From: Zhengitettix transpicula
Lineage: Eukaryota; Arthropoda; Insecta; Orthoptera; Tetrigidae
Direction: 5' to 3'
Length of the DNA stretch: 64,000 nucleotides
NCBI GenBank assembly: GCA_037074705.1
Contig: CM073596.1
Location: 27,316,001 to 27,380,000 of the forward strand
Position numbers and translations under genes: made by a program. Every line of letters begins with the position of its first letter. Position 1 is the first letter of the stretch. The notes below the pieces were generated by a model, which was given only the letters and a program-made list of their open reading frames with translations, did no database searches and was not told the origin of the DNA. Positions 12,669-25,838 of this stretch are shown in pieces.

Positions 12669-14117
12669 CTGTATCTTCATTTCATATAATTTAAACAATG
12701 TTATCTCCAAACTACAAGTAAATATTTGTCTCCAATTTTCCTTGATCTGTATTCAAATTTGACTTAAATATGTTAATACAGTAAAATAATGTGCTACAGA
12801 AGTATTTATCCGCCATTAATTATGCGTATAATAATTTTTCTAACTACATATTATTAACGTTCTACATTGTACGATACGATAAAGATTGTATAACGGCTCT
12901 GAAAGGAATTACTAAGGCATTGAAAAGCTAACATAATAGTATATTTTTTTTACGCAACAAGATCGCATAGCATGGCGTGCATACAGTAGAATAAACACTT
13001 TCTTGCATGCACGTGGTGTTTGCGTTTCCCCAACATTAATGGAAAATGTGTAGTTTCAAATGGAACATTATTGCTGACTATAAAGTTTTTAAAAAACAGG
13101 AGAGAAATGACACTATTTTCGAAGAGTCCATATATCTTCCAATGACCTTCCTTTATGTGCCTGGCAGAAAATACGTTCATTTTTCAACGATTCCCAGCAA
13201 TCACATTTTATAATCTGGCTTGAGTACTTTGGCATTAACCTTATAAAAACTTTTGACCGTATAAAAGCTGGGCAAGCTCCAGCCCTTTTATAAAATGGCT
13301 TATTTATACAGCCATATTGCAAAACTTTCGCCAGACTATCTGAAAGTCATGGTAATGTGTCTGGCACTGTCTTTTCGCCACAAAATTTTAGTATTCTTAA
13401 TAACATTCACTGAATTAATTCCGTATAACTTACAGAAATAAATTTAGGGCACAATTTTTATGTCAACGCCGAGAAACTTTTTTTTTTTTTCATTATTTAT
13501 TTCCTATAGTATCTCTGTCTCAGTTTATGCATTTGGAATATTTACTACCTTAATTCTAATAAAATTCGGTTAAAAGACCGTATTTCAGTTCTCTATTCAT
13601 AAACATAATTAATACAAGAACACAACTATTTATTTATCTTGAGCTTGTACGCTTAATTCATTAGAGTATGTTAAGTGATATCCAGAAGAAGTAAATATAT
13701 TGGTCTCGAAATTTTTTTTGGCAGTCACCAAATTGTTTGAAAATAATTTGTTAATAGTGTTCAAAATTATCTAGTTTTGAATGTTATCAAAAATCTTCCT
13801 TCAATTTGCCACTTTTATCATTTAAAATCATTTTATTGATTCACACAGGTTAAATTAATCCAATCATATACAGATAATTATATAGATAATTATTTGACAC
13901 ACTTTTCAACTAACAATGAGGACAATTGTAATAAATGTTAAAAAATAACAACCTATTGGTCAGAAAAAGCATATTTAAAGATAATTATTAACAGACATAA
14001 ATTTTAATCCAACAGTTATAATTAGTCATACATATACAATTTTTTTAAATTAATTTATTTACATTCGCATCAACAGTTCAGGTTATTAGCAACTAAGTTC
14101 TAATTTGCCTTGTCGGG
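12665..14117. other. AT-rich DNA without recognised genes
   Basis: I recognise no gene. Minus-strand open frames of 76 and 69 codons (12950-13322) overlap each other in different frames and have no known motif. A 12-base T run lies near 13480. Confidence 0.5.
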
Positions 14118-14218
14118 GTCTGACTTGTCGAGTTTCTCTGTCGCACACAAACATCCATGACCTCGCCGAGATTCAAACGCGGGACCTTTGTGATGCAAGA
14201 CAGTCACGCTGATTTATA
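14118..14218 (-). repeat. tRNA-related SINE fragment
   Basis: On the minus strand the sequence reads 'gcgtgactgtcttgcatcacaaaggtcccgc' in part, followed by a box-B-like element (14169-14179) that matches the Pol III consensus at most positions. Its differences from the consensus include C-to-T transitions. A 'gcgaggtcatgga' segment follows. This order resembles the 3' half of a tRNA gene joined to a SINE body. Box A is not clear, so the copy is decayed or truncated. It has no partner elsewhere in the window and is unlike the SINE at 28205-28276. Confidence 0.55.
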
Positions 14219-14344
14219 GTGTTACTTATAATTTATAATCAAAAAATTTCATAATAACAAGTTTTTTTAGAAATCCGAATTTAATTGTAAATTTACACCG
14301 AAACAGGTCCCAATCGGGGAAAAAACGTTGTGTATTAAATATAA

Positions 14345-14833
14345 AAAATAATTAGAACTATAAATATGACTAACAATGGTTAGTCTGATTAAGACCAAAT
14401 ATTATGGATGCGACTTTTCAGGCCAAGAATCAAATCATAATGTTGATTTTTTTAGGGTAACAGGCTACACGAGGGTAATCCACTTGGTGGCAACTCCCCT
14501 TTAATAGCATAGGAAGGGATTTGAAAGGGGGGATGCGGAAGGGTAGAGCAAGGTATCCGAGGGTTACTATGGTCCCCGGGCTATAGTTTAAGGATCCTAC
14601 CTGGCATTCGCCTAAAAGTAATGCAGGACAAACCTGCATCAGGTAGGACGGGCATTGGGTACTTGTCCTACACCCTTCCGATATCAGGAAAGGAGTTTGC
14701 TGTGGGGACGCAGTATTCCCTTCTCCGTGCCTCGACCAGTTTAGGAGGCAGCTGGCCAACTGTTCCAATGGAACCGTCTCTCCAACAAGGTTCTGCCTGC
14801 GAGAGAATAGACGTGGCAGCTGTCCTGAGAAGC
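14345..14833 (+). repeat. GC-rich dispersed repeat, copy with internal gap
   Basis: From 'gactaacaatggttagtctg' onward this copy follows the 52195-52816 copy almost base for base, through 'ggcaactcccctttaa', 'cctggcattcgcctaaaagtaa', 'gggcattgggtacttgtcc' and 'ctccgtgcctcgaccag'. It lacks about 150 bases of the other copy between 'ttccaatgg' (near 14768) and 'tctctcc' (near 14778). It has its own extra bases near 14575-14600 and in the stretch before the gap. The opposing open frames inside it (14430-14768 minus, 14621-14851 plus) follow the repeat and are not independent genes. The 112-codon minus frame resembles the 106-codon minus frame of the 52 kb copy, so predicted proteins from this repeat may appear in automatic annotations. 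Confidence 0.92.
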
Positions 14834-15129
14834 AACTATATATTTTTCTGAGGTTAATATCTTTCGTTTAGCCTTATAACAACTAGGGGAATCTTAAGAA
14901 ATAAATGTTTTGATTTTTATATATTTTACGGGTTTAGGTAAATAAGCCAATAAATTTTATTTTTATGTTGTCATCACATGGAAGTTTAATTTAGTTATTA
15001 TTAATGCGTGTGTAAATATCCGTATCATGGGTAAACACGTTTTCTTTTCTCTGCAGCTAAAAGAAGCCCTTAACGCTGTCGAAACTTTTTCATTAACCCT
15101 GTTTGTCTTGAGTCGTGTTACCATAATTC

Positions 15130-15640
15130 TTATCAGTGCCTCGCCATAGCCTGGAGTTTGGAAGGTAATATTAACAAAGTATTAGGTGTCCTTCGCCACC
15201 GTAGGCAAAGTTTCCGGAAGTCTCTCGGGAACATAAATAAGTATCGACGGACGGCGGAAGACGCTGGCGAGAATTCAACCTCACCCCACCCTTCCTCCTT
15301 CCTGGAAACCAACATCCAGAAGTGAAGCGTCAAGAGGAATATAAATAACGGCGGAAAGTTTCGCCGAAACGCATCTCCTTGTTCTGTCAACAATGATCTG
15401 TTTGGGGAAGTTTCGTTCCGCGGCGGTGGTACCGTACGTCATACCCCGGCGATATCGCTTTTTTTTTTCACTGGGAAAGAAACTGGAATTATCAAGTTCA
15501 AGTTGGAAGCGGCAGTCTCCCTCCAGAGGGGCGTAACATATGAACCAGGGACAGAAAGTTTGCCGAAACTTGCTACGACGCACGTGCTATGATGTCATGG
15601 GGCCTTCAAACCGTAACCACAAGAAATACTGGATCTCCTC
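15130..15640. promoter_or_regulatory. CpG-rich block
   Basis: Composition is GC- and CpG-rich compared with both flanks, with several 'gcggc' and 'cgccg' words. A 94-codon plus frame (15540-15824) and minus frames of 86 and 100 codons (15133-15393, 15281-15583) overlap on opposite strands, and none shows a known motif. It may be regulatory, an untranslated exon or an old transposon. The poly-G run lies just downstream. Confidence 0.25.
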
Positions 15641-15768
15641 CGTTTATTCCCCTGCCGGTCTTTCTATCCCCCACGAAAGAATAATATCTGGTGAAAAGAA
15701 CGTAGCAAAAAAATGGAGCAGAGTATCCCAGATCAGGCTCTTCTCTAACTCTCTCAGAACGAACGACT

Positions 15769-15785
15769 GGGGGGGGGGGGGGGGG
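15769..15785. repeat. Poly-G run of 17 bases
   Basis: This is a pure G run at the right edge of the CpG-rich block. It is unusual in such A/T-rich DNA, is G-quadruplex-capable, and its length is likely to be unstable or misassembled. Confidence 0.97.
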
Positions 15786-15799
15786 TTGAGCGGAAATGT

Positions 15800-18700
15800 T
15801 TCCAGAGGTGACGGAATTTCTTGAAGTCTAAAATGAAACTTAATTTCGAGTCTATGTAGTTTACAAAATCAATTTTTAGCTAACAGATCAAATAAGAATA
15901 AACGTTTCATACTGAATTATTATTTGATAAATTACCAGCACATAATTATATAACCCACAAAAATTATTAAGGTAAATTTCTTGAAACTATGCGGAAAAGC
16001 TTTCGGCGTTTGATATCATGAGTTTCATATTAAAAAACGTTTATGAATAAAATTCCTAAAACGTTATTAGAACTTTTTCCATCTCTACTTCGGATTATGA
16101 TAATTAATTATCACTATATGGAACATCAGAAGATTTGGCCTAATTTAGATTCGAATAAATAAAATATGTAAGTCCGGTTTCAGGTTAATAAATATGCATA
16201 ATGATTTTTTAACTTTTTTCTACATTTTTTGTTTTATTTATAAAAAATTACTGTAAATATGTTATTTTAATTTGAAAAAAATTAGTTTCATATTTACTTT
16301 ATAATTGGCAACACTTATGATTAAATTCGAAGAATCTTAAAAATTTTCGATTTCAATTTGAATATTATATTTTAAGAATCAGAAGAAATATACACTGTAA
16401 ATTTCTAAATTGAAGTACTGCTTGACACCTTATTGAAACCTGATGAAAGTACAAAAACGTCATTAAAAATATTTTTAAATGTATATAAAGGTCGTTAATG
16501 TCTTCAGTTTATAATGTTAATAAAACAGAAAAAATTGTAAATTAAAATTTTAGTGGGTGACCTACCGAAACAAAGTCTGTGTTCATCAACTAATTGGTTT
16601 AGAAATATCGCGTATTTTTCGTATTTAACTTAAGGAATTTACAATATTCATATTTATCCGGCCTAAAAATCATGGGGTCATGCCATTTTTAGTAATTCAA
16701 GTTACAAAAAAACTAACATTATTTCTGTACATCAATGACCTTCGGAACTATAATAAGGTATTCATGTCCTTGTATTCCTTGTTATTCGTTTAGAGATTGT
16801 TGGTTGTTATAAAGGGGAATACGACAGCCATTGTTCCCTTTTTGAGATGTTGGTCTTTCCAAGCTATGACATGTTCTATAATTAAAGGAATATTTAAATT
16901 CTTGTTGCTTTCAGATAAAAAGAACGTATCAGTTTTCGTGTAACGTAAGGACATTCGCTTTTAGAATATAATTGCACGTAACATGAGCTTTCATTCCGTT
17001 AAAATAAGAGTCCCCTTCAGGCAACGGAATCTCGTTATGGACGGAGATTTCAGAGAAAATACTCAGTTTCTAAATTAACGTTAAATTATTTTATTTTTTA
17101 GGAGGCAGAAAATGTCATTTAATTATTAATTTTTCTGTACAGTTCAGCGGAAATAATAATTAAAGAACCTAGCCTTTCCCAGCGATTATATTTAATAATT
17201 GATTCTTCGTTATATCAATCGGAACACATGATATTTTATATTGCTACTTGATGACGGCGATTATGATAATCGCGAAAATGTTTCCTTCAACACAATTTTT
17301 TACCCGGTGGACAAACTAAGAACAATGTATTTTAAGAGAATAATTTTACGTAGTTTTAGTTCTTCATAGTTATTAAAATTTACAAAATTTTAAAATAATC
17401 CAGTAATATTTCAAATTATTAAGTATAATTTCTCCATTAATGTCATACTGACTGTGGACTAACTTAAATTAACTTAAAATGTAATTTGTTTGTTAAATAA
17501 ATTTAATGGGCAACAAGTCTTAACAAGTTTTATAATAAATATTTATTTAAATGGTTTTATTGACATTAAAATTATTACAGTTAAAAAACTCCACTTTTCG
17601 TCCCTGATTTGGGACTTAATTAGATAAACTTGAACACTTGAAAAATAATTCAGATAAAAATATCTTCGATGATGTTGATATTTTGAATTTTTCATAGTAT
17701 AATGTGCCAAGATATTCAATTAGTGGTTCATTTCTATCATTATATCATACTACGTTCTTTTCTATTACACAATTGTTTTTGGAACCTATTAATTAAAAAC
17801 CACCATTTCAAGCATCATGTGAGAATTATAATACTTAAAAAAATGAGAACCAAATAATTATTTTTTGTAATTAATTTTTTGAATGACGTACTATTTTGAT
17901 TTATATACTGCCAAGATGTTAATTTATTAGTTAACAAAAAATTTGGATTATAGAAAATATATTTTAAAAAAATTAAAAATTTACTTTTCTACCGAAATTA
18001 CAGAGTAGAGTAACTGAAAATATTTTAGAAACGTGTTACAGTTTATAACGTATGTTACAAAAACATTTTTTGTTATTATGTAATTAGCTGTCGATTTTTT
18101 AAAAAATAACCTCGAGACGTTATTGGTAAGATAATAAAATTTAAAACGTTATAATTGGCCTGGAAGTTCATCCATGTGTTTTAAATTTTATTCAAAACTC
18201 TTTTCTGTGATATTAATTTTTTTTTTGGAATATACTAATTGAATATCTTAGAACATTTTATAGAATATTTAATATTGAACTTGTTCTTAATTGTCGTCTA
18301 TTATATTTATTTGGATATTATAGTCTGATAAAATAATAATTTTCAATTAACATGTTGACTACACAGGTAATGTATGCAATTTATAATTGGTGGAAAATGA
18401 CCAATAGTCATCGAAGTTGGAGGAGATGTAAAATTTTTTCATTTAAACTTTTTCATTCAAATTTGAACATTTACAATAAAATACGTCTGAAGAGGACCCT
18501 AAACGTTACAACGTTACGATGTATTTTAGTTAACATATGTAAATTTTATTGTTTATATCTAAAGTTAACCAATTTTCACATTATGTTAAGTATAGTTTTA
18601 ATTTTTAATTATACAATATTTTACATTAATATCACGCAATTGATATTGTTGAAAAACATTTGAAATTATTACGTATATTGAAAGAATAATTTTACAGCAA

Positions 18701-18849
18701 CGAGTTGTGTTTTTATTAATAATACTTTTCTAAATGTGATGTTTCATTCTATTTCTTTAATTGACGTCGTGACGATGTTATCCTTCGTCTAATTTATCAT
18801 TTTCTCTCAGTGTTTAATGTTAAAGTTCCTTTTACAAATTAAATTAAGT
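15800..18849. other. AT-rich DNA without recognised genes
   Basis: This long stretch is strongly A/T-rich. The 103-codon plus frame at 18352-18663 has a Leu/Ile/Tyr/Asn-rich translation typical of chance frames in such DNA. Apart from the short motif at 17583-17640 I recognise nothing. Confidence 0.55.
17583..17640 (+). repeat. 'cttttcgtcc...gggac' repeat fragment
   Basis: The words 'cttttcgtccctgatttgggac' resemble the segment at 52905-52965 and, less closely, those at 46147-46169, 59845-59882, 62783-62825 and 63158-63195. All share a 'tttcgtcc' start, a spacer, a 'gggac'-like word and usually a following 'cttcaggtgtac'-like word. This looks like the edge of an old dispersed element. Confidence 0.35.
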
Positions 18850-18859
18850 TTAATCCAGC

Positions 18860-19180
18860 CATAGGAACCTTGACAGGAAGTTCCTTGGAAGGCCGGTTTT
18901 ATATCATCCAGATATGGGCCATGCATTCGAGCGTTAGTCGTAGGAGTTCTTCACCATCATGCCTCATTATTCGCGACAGCCACGGTCTATTCTTGCGCTC
19001 CATCTGCCGACGTCGTTACGCACTAACGGTGTTCCAGTATCTCCTCCACAGATGGGGCTCCTTAATAACCCCCGTCTCTCATTCTTCTCCACATTTCCGT
19101 CACGCTCGTCGACGCACGGAAGCGTCACACCACGGGGACTTTAACAAATCTCTGTGGTTGAAACGTCTATGACATTGCGG
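18860..19180. other. CpG-rich patch
   Basis: This GC-richer island has repeated 'cgtc/gacg' words. Plus-strand frames of 100 and 61 codons overlap here in different frames, and neither is recognisable. A regulatory or exonic role is possible but not supported beyond composition. Confidence 0.25.
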
Positions 19181-22100
19181 TTCATGTGCCTTCCACAGAT
19201 TCACGAATCTACTACTTTAACCTTCATTCATACTTTTGTGTTTGTTATGCAAATACCGTAAAAAAATGCTAAATATAAACTCAGAGAATCTGTTTTCCTG
19301 TGCTAGGTTTCGCGAGGAGTGTTCTGAACGTCTACAGTTCGCGAAATTTCTAGCCTAGGATGAATTATTCCTGGCATGATTGCGTTATCAGAATATACCG
19401 TTTCAATTATATTGGGTACGGCTTCATCCTTTTATTCAGAACAGTGCTGTATTAATGTGCAATTTTATGATTTGTAACCACGTAGAGTTCTTATTACCAA
19501 ACTTCCTTAATCATTCGTGCACCTTAATTGTTTCCCCTTTGTCACACTCGGACAGTATTTTACGTGTTACATTATACTCGAAAATTATATTTTATAATTA
19601 TGATGGCGAGAGAACAGGGAAAGAATTGTTGTTACTCCTAAATATGTGGGTTACATAGTTTCTTCCTAGGATTTCATAAATTTGTTCCGTTATGTACAGT
19701 AGGGAAGCTATTATGTTTATGAGTTTTTTTTGTCAGTATCTCTGATTTCTATATCAAGCGTTGAAAATTATCTGTGTGTGCAAAGTAAACGTTGGCAAAC
19801 GCGATGTTACTGTAAAAGTCCAAAACGTAGATTATTATTGTAATTTTTCTATTGTTTTTTAAACCATGACCGGTTACTTCCAAATGTCAAAATGTTTGTA
19901 CGTCCTTCATATAAGCTTACAACCGACTTATTGATTCAAACCAAAATTGGATCTAGGAACATATTTGGTGCCAAAAATACTATCAGTTATTTTGAGCATT
20001 TAATACTCGTAAATAGATACTGTAAATTATTAACTTTACCTATTCATATCCATGTTCCCCACCGTAAATTATTAACTTAATATTTTACTTTGTCTGTTTT
20101 TATTAATAATATAAATTAAATAAACTAACGACCCTTCTTTAGACATTTTAAAATATGTTATTCAACACATCAACGTTTCAGTACCTTTTCGTATTTCCAA
20201 CAGGTTTCACAACCAAAACTTCTAGAATTAAAATTTATGTAAAAAAGAGATTTTTAATTAATTACTTTATATTGTTACAGTAGTTTAAAACTCTCCTCTT
20301 AATTTTAATTGTCTACTTAACGATCGTTTTCCCACCCATAAAATTTCTTTCCCCGTCATTGTAATTTGTTCATCAATAACTTGACATACTAAATTTATTG
20401 TGTGTTATCATTTATTTGCATTACATAATGTATAATATTATATTATTTTATTTTATTCGCTAATTATGGTCAAATATTCAGACCCTTTGAGCTATTTGGT
20501 GTCTTTCATGCACAACTTTCCTTGTGTTTTGAAACTGATGTGTTTAACCTTACTGTTATTTGACGAATGTTGTTTCTTTTTACTTCTTTTCTTTCCAGGA
20601 CAAATACCTGACGTTAAGCTCAGTATTAATATTTATAAATGGTTTGTAATTTTTTAAAGAAAACATTCTCACCTTCAATGTTTTAATTTCAGAAATTTTA
20701 TACTTTGTAAACTATTGAATATTTATTAGTATCGTTAATCTCTCCATATATTTACATAGTTATTAGTGAGACAGCAAATTAATATCCGGGAAATAATTTT
20801 CTTATAGGTTTGGGTTAAATGTGAGAGTATGGAGAAGGTTTAATTTCTCTATATAATAACAATGCTAATTTTGCAAGAAGTGATATAATTTGCATCATTT
20901 TCAAATTATAGGCATTATTAAAGCTCTATCACAAACATGGGTTCTCAAGTTATACGGATAGATTTTATTCTACAGGCGCCAAGAGAGTCTCAATAAATTC
21001 GGTGGTTAACGAAGTCAAAACAGACAATATAAAATTTGACAAATAGAGTTAGAGTGGGTTTACATAGGTTGATTACCTTTTTACCGATCTTAAATCGCGT
21101 AACACGCTGATGTGAGCAGTAAATAGAACACGAAATTTGTCGTGATGATATGTAAGGAACTTTTCTTTATTGTTTCTTTCTTTTCATTGCAAAAATTCTG
21201 CGGAAATCGAATCTTCCTTGAAATGGTAGCTGATAATGAAAATCGACATCGTATATAATAACGATCCTATAAAATCTGAGCCGTAAAGTATATGGAAGAT
21301 AAAATCTTTATTTGATCTGTGGACGTGAGAATAAAATGTCACGGTAACTTGCATATCTAATTTAAACGGCAAAACCATTGGAGCAGAATGAAATAATATC
21401 CTATATTCGTATGAAGGTGTAAACCATACAGAGTTATGATCCTTCCTTTTTATCTGGAGAGTGCCTTAATTGATTATCAGTCCCACGTGTACAATGATAA
21501 GAAACAATGGAAAATGGTGGTGAATTTCGATAAACGATTATAATTATTAAGTTAAAATTTAGAGTAATTTAAGATATTTTTATTTTTAAATTAACTTTGG
21601 TAATAAAAACAAAACTGAGCATAATAACGATTTGACAGGATCATTGCAGAATCGTCCTCAGATGCGTCCTTTAGACCTCCGATCCGATAGCTCGAGCTTA
21701 GTTGAGCTTCCTACCTGCTCGCCTTTATCCCGTCACTCGTATATTTAACTTTTGCACTCAACGCTTAAGTCCCATTTCAGCACAATGGATTTACACTCTG
21801 CCTCGTTATTACTCACTTTAATTCGCCGCCGCCATTTCCAGATGGAAATTATGAGATTAGGATTACTTATCCGAGAGACCGCAGAATAACACGTGAATAC
21901 TAATCGCACCTTTAGTTATAAATGAATGGTTAAAGATTTAAGCATTGGTCCGGGATCTCCTGAAGCTATAATTGCGTATAATGTGGTGGTCAAATTGTAA
22001 GCAGTTAATTACAAATTAGTTTGAGGAGAAACCTTAAACGGCTCAGCATGAATATTTTAATGGGTTTCATCTTTGCTTAATATAAACCATAATCAGCATA

Positions 22101-22659
22101 CATGTAAAAGTGCGCATTTTTTATTATAAAGTGAATATTCCGCGGGACCTTCTCCAGAACAATTTTCATAATCCAAAAAAAATTTGCTAGTTATGTAGTG
22201 TGAATGTTATTCATCAAACATTGAAAAGTTTATTTGGAGTGTAGAAACAGTATATTTATCTTTAAGTCTCCTAAAATAATTTTTTTACAATTTGAGCATT
22301 GTAAGCATTGTAAATAAAACACCAAAAGGGTTTTCTCGAATTTGAAACTTACGCCCGACAGACCTCAGGAAATCGCAATCAAAAGTGCACGAGTTTGAAC
22401 TGAATTTGAAATATCTCTTTTGGGTCATCCTTCTCCAATTCAAGAAAACCATATGAAAACCCAATTACTGTCATGAAAATATTACTATAAACAAACAAAA
22501 CTGCCACAAGTCAGAACTTTTTAAAAATAAAAGAACGACGTAGGACTGTTCTATAGTTTCCTTTACTGTATGACCACTGTCGCTGACCCTGAAACACACC
22601 GCAAAATAATCTAAAGGAGGGTGAGGCACCAGACAAATTTACTTTACTTATTTCCCAGT
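19181..22659. other. AT-rich DNA without recognised genes
   Basis: I saw no gene or named repeat. A slightly GC-richer patch lies at about 21640-21850. All open frames are under 95 codons and lack known motifs. Confidence 0.5.
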
Positions 22660-22960
22660 TTGTTTCGAATAAAAATTTTCCCTTAGTGCCGACAGAGGCC
22701 CGCAAACTGCGGAGTGTCGCTCATCGACCTCATCTGAGTGACCCTGTTGCCGCCATTTGCATGCGACCCGCCACCTCGGCATCCATTCTCGTTACAGCCT
22801 CTTTAACTGACAGGTGCTGCAATTACTGCCGCCAGCAACATCCGTCTCTCACCCTGATCTCACCCTCCAAAATATAGAGGGCAAACTCCAGTAGACAGCG
22901 TCCGAAGTCCGTGGTTAACCACAACGTGGAGAGTCGATCGATTACCGATCAAAGCAGAAG
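22660..22960. promoter_or_regulatory. CpG-rich patch with octamer-like site
   Basis: This patch is rich in 'gccgcc' and 'cgac' words and contains ATTTGCAT (near 22755), the core of POU-domain octamer sites. Short frames on both strands (22511-22705 minus, 22686-22877 plus) show no known motif. The regulatory reading is inference. Confidence 0.25.
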
Positions 22961-24256
22961 TATTGGGAATTATTGTGAAGTGCTCTAAAACTGTGCGCTG
23001 AGTTGCCAAATATACATCACTGTTGTTACCTGATTTAATCCCTCTTAAAACTGAATATGTAACTTTGGCTTAATTTAATTTCATTGTAAGAGAAATATCT
23101 GTACTGTCTTGTCATTCAATACGGTTAGTTATGAAATTTAAATATCCAAATGAACATTTTTACGTAGGATTCTGAGCTTAGGTATTGTGTCAAAATCAAA
23201 AAAATATTTTTTAATGATATGACATTAAGAATATTTTTTTCCAAATATCTCATGTCATATTAAAAATTGTCATATTCAATACATTTATGCGATATTGAGA
23301 GGCTGCAACTATTGAAATTTTCTCAATATTCAACAAAGCGTAGAAGTCCGTAATTTAACTGAAATTCACATGCAAATGAAAAAGTTAAAACGTATTGTCA
23401 ATCTTTCCGCATGGAACATGTTATTACTATAAAAGAGATGTTTTACTAAATAGTTCGTAAATATTTAATAATATATCATAATCTACATTTGCAAGTACAA
23501 ACAAAAAGCATGCGTCACCAAATTGAATTTACTGCCCCAAAATAAGTCATAAATGTTGTTTCAGTTTATTACCATGAAAATATTCGTGACTACTATGTAT
23601 TAAACGTTCAAAATTGAGTTGATCTGACGCTATCTGTTTCACAAGCAATGAACTAGCCTTTTTTTTCTGTGCAAATAAAACTGTTACAGGATATAAAGCG
23701 CAAATTAGCAGCGTCGAAACACAATTAAATTAGTTCATTAAATTCTGTGCTAGTTTGTCCATGATCAAACAGCGTATTATCGAAAATGGTTTGTAGTTCT
23801 GTCCTTTTTTAATATTCATTGTGTAAAGTAAGCCAATAGAAAAGATCGAAACTTTTTTTTAATTATTTAGTTTGTCACGTCAAACGACGTGGTTATTAGT
23901 GACCACATTCACTTTATAAATGATCTATTATCGAAACTTTAGTATCAGCAAAATTGTATATTTCAACGCAGAAATAATGTCAGAAGATATGAAAATTGGA
24001 GCTAGATTAATATACAATTAGCCGTTTCAATAAAATTATTGCATTACACTTTGATTTGTAACATTAAATTTGACAAAATAAGTTCAGCGATTTCAAAATT
24101 TTTCTTATAATGAATAAATTTGTATTTCTAATCAATATTGTTAGTTATTTAATATTTCAGTTCCGCATAAGAAATAATTTCCCACAACGTATTTGTGCAC
24201 CCTACCTTTACTTCATACACGTTTCGTTCAAATATTACTGTTAACTTTTATGTAGA
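22961..24256. other. Unassigned AT-rich DNA
   Basis: No gene or named repeat was recognised in this interval. Confidence 0.5.
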
Positions 24257-24385
24257 ATTATGAAGACGAAAAGGATTGCAGAAACGTTGTGTAGTATTTA
24301 TTTAGTACTTATTTTCGGCTATTATTTGGCTATTTATTTACCTAATTATTATACTTTTGACACACATTTATATTTTAACGTAGGC
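24257..24385 (+). repeat. Palindromic repeat family, right-half copy F
   Basis: The segment begins like the family's right arm ('tgaagacgaaaaggattgcagaaacgttgtgta') and continues through 'tatttggctatttatttacctaatt' to a 'tgacacac' end. It lacks the inverted left arm. Its outer part matches copy E at 54438-54550 well, so E and F show the family's outer end better than the two-armed copies do. The 67-codon frame at 24260-24463 is read through this repeat. Confidence 0.7.
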
Positions 24386-24721
24386 CACAACATCAATATC
24401 CAAAAGGCTAACCAAGGAGTTCATTATATTAATCATATTGCGGCAGAGAATAAAACTACATAATTAATTTAAACTTTTCAATTACATTATGGATATCATA
24501 AAGCAAACATTATATTAATAGTAAAGTTTAAGGTTCTAATGAAAGAATTCACATTTTCGAGAGAATGTCGTGTAAAAAACTTGTTTCGGATTTTGTCTGG
24601 TTGCGTAGTAAGACAAAAATGACGAAAATAGTAGAGATTTTTACCAGTTTACGCATCTAATATTTGTGAATTAAATTGTATACAAATTAAGTTGAATAGT
24701 CGAATCGGTGAGAGCCCTGTA

Positions 24722-24791
24722 TGAATGTACGATATTAAAGTGAAGGAATTAACTGCTTAGGCAACACCACAAGTATTTTCCGCTTTATAAA
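24722..24791 (+). repeat. Dispersed repeat, copy 1 of a close pair
   Basis: 'atgaatgtacgatattaaag' followed by a 'ttaggcaac' word and 'ccgct.tataaa' recurs 1,033 bases downstream with an 11- to 14-base insertion. The words and their order are clearly shared. I cannot name the family. Confidence 0.65.
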
Positions 24792-25754
24792 TGCTACGGG
24801 TTAATTAGTCGATTTTCAATTCTTATATCCAGTACTCTTACATTTAAAAGAAAATATTTTTGTAGCGTTTTACTCACGACATATTAAATCGTATATTATT
24901 TATATTATTCTATAAGTTAGTCCTGGATTTCTGTCATGATTCAGTGCATATTTAATATATTTTAAAAATATGTAGGTATTATAGAAATAATTTTTATAAG
25001 ATCTAATCTCCCTCGATTAGCAATCGTTACGAAGTTTTATAATGCAAAATTTGCAAAAAAAATAAGTTTATTTGTATTAATGAATAAAACTTCTGACATC
25101 ACGGTGCATTCTATTTACAAAAGATCGCAAGCTCGTAAGCTTAAATATCTGTGTAAATAAAAATAGACCTTTGTAGTGACCCCTACGGCCTGTGTTTGGA
25201 ATTTATCACGGCTTTTAGGTAATTATGGTCACGTAATAGGGTTGTATTTGGACCAAAGGCTCCCGAAAACCGTAATTTAATTAATTTATTCAGTATGTAA
25301 TTTCTTGGTACCTAATCAGTGCATAACGACGTAATCAACAACGATAACTTATTTTCTGTTGGTCGTATATAAAAATCATTATTTTTCACATGTTGTAATG
25401 GTGTCCATGTAACTGGTATTTGTAAAACTGTATGGTTCCTACACAAGTTTTCAAGATGTTAAAGATGAGGCGGGACTAATGTTTAAATTGGGCAAATTGA
25501 GTTGTTAAACAATAGTGATTGTAATTTAATCGTCATCCTTCCCTTCCCGTATACGTTGCTCCTAGGCTTCAAGCACTCCGATTGTCCAGTAATACGTGGA
25601 TTACATAAATTTAATCATATTTGAAAATTTCTGGATTTATACTGGAAAAAGTAACTTCTTCCTAAAATTCTAAATGCTTAAGAAATAAAGTTATTTGATG
25701 AAATGAACAAAACAACACGTAAAACTATTTAAATTAATCTTAATCGAATAGTTA

Positions 25755-25838
25755 ATGAATGTACGAAATTAAAGCGAAGGAATAACTAGTATGATTGGTT
25801 AGGCAACCCGCATTGCAAGTGTAGTCCGCTGTATAAAG
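25755..25838 (+). repeat. Dispersed repeat, copy 2 of a close pair
   Basis: This copy matches 24722-24791 in the same orientation: 'atgaatgtacgaaattaaag', 'gaaggaataact', 'ttaggcaac' and 'tccgctgtataaa'. The pair could be two insertions of one element or the repeated ends of one degraded element about 1.1 kb long. Confidence 0.65.
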
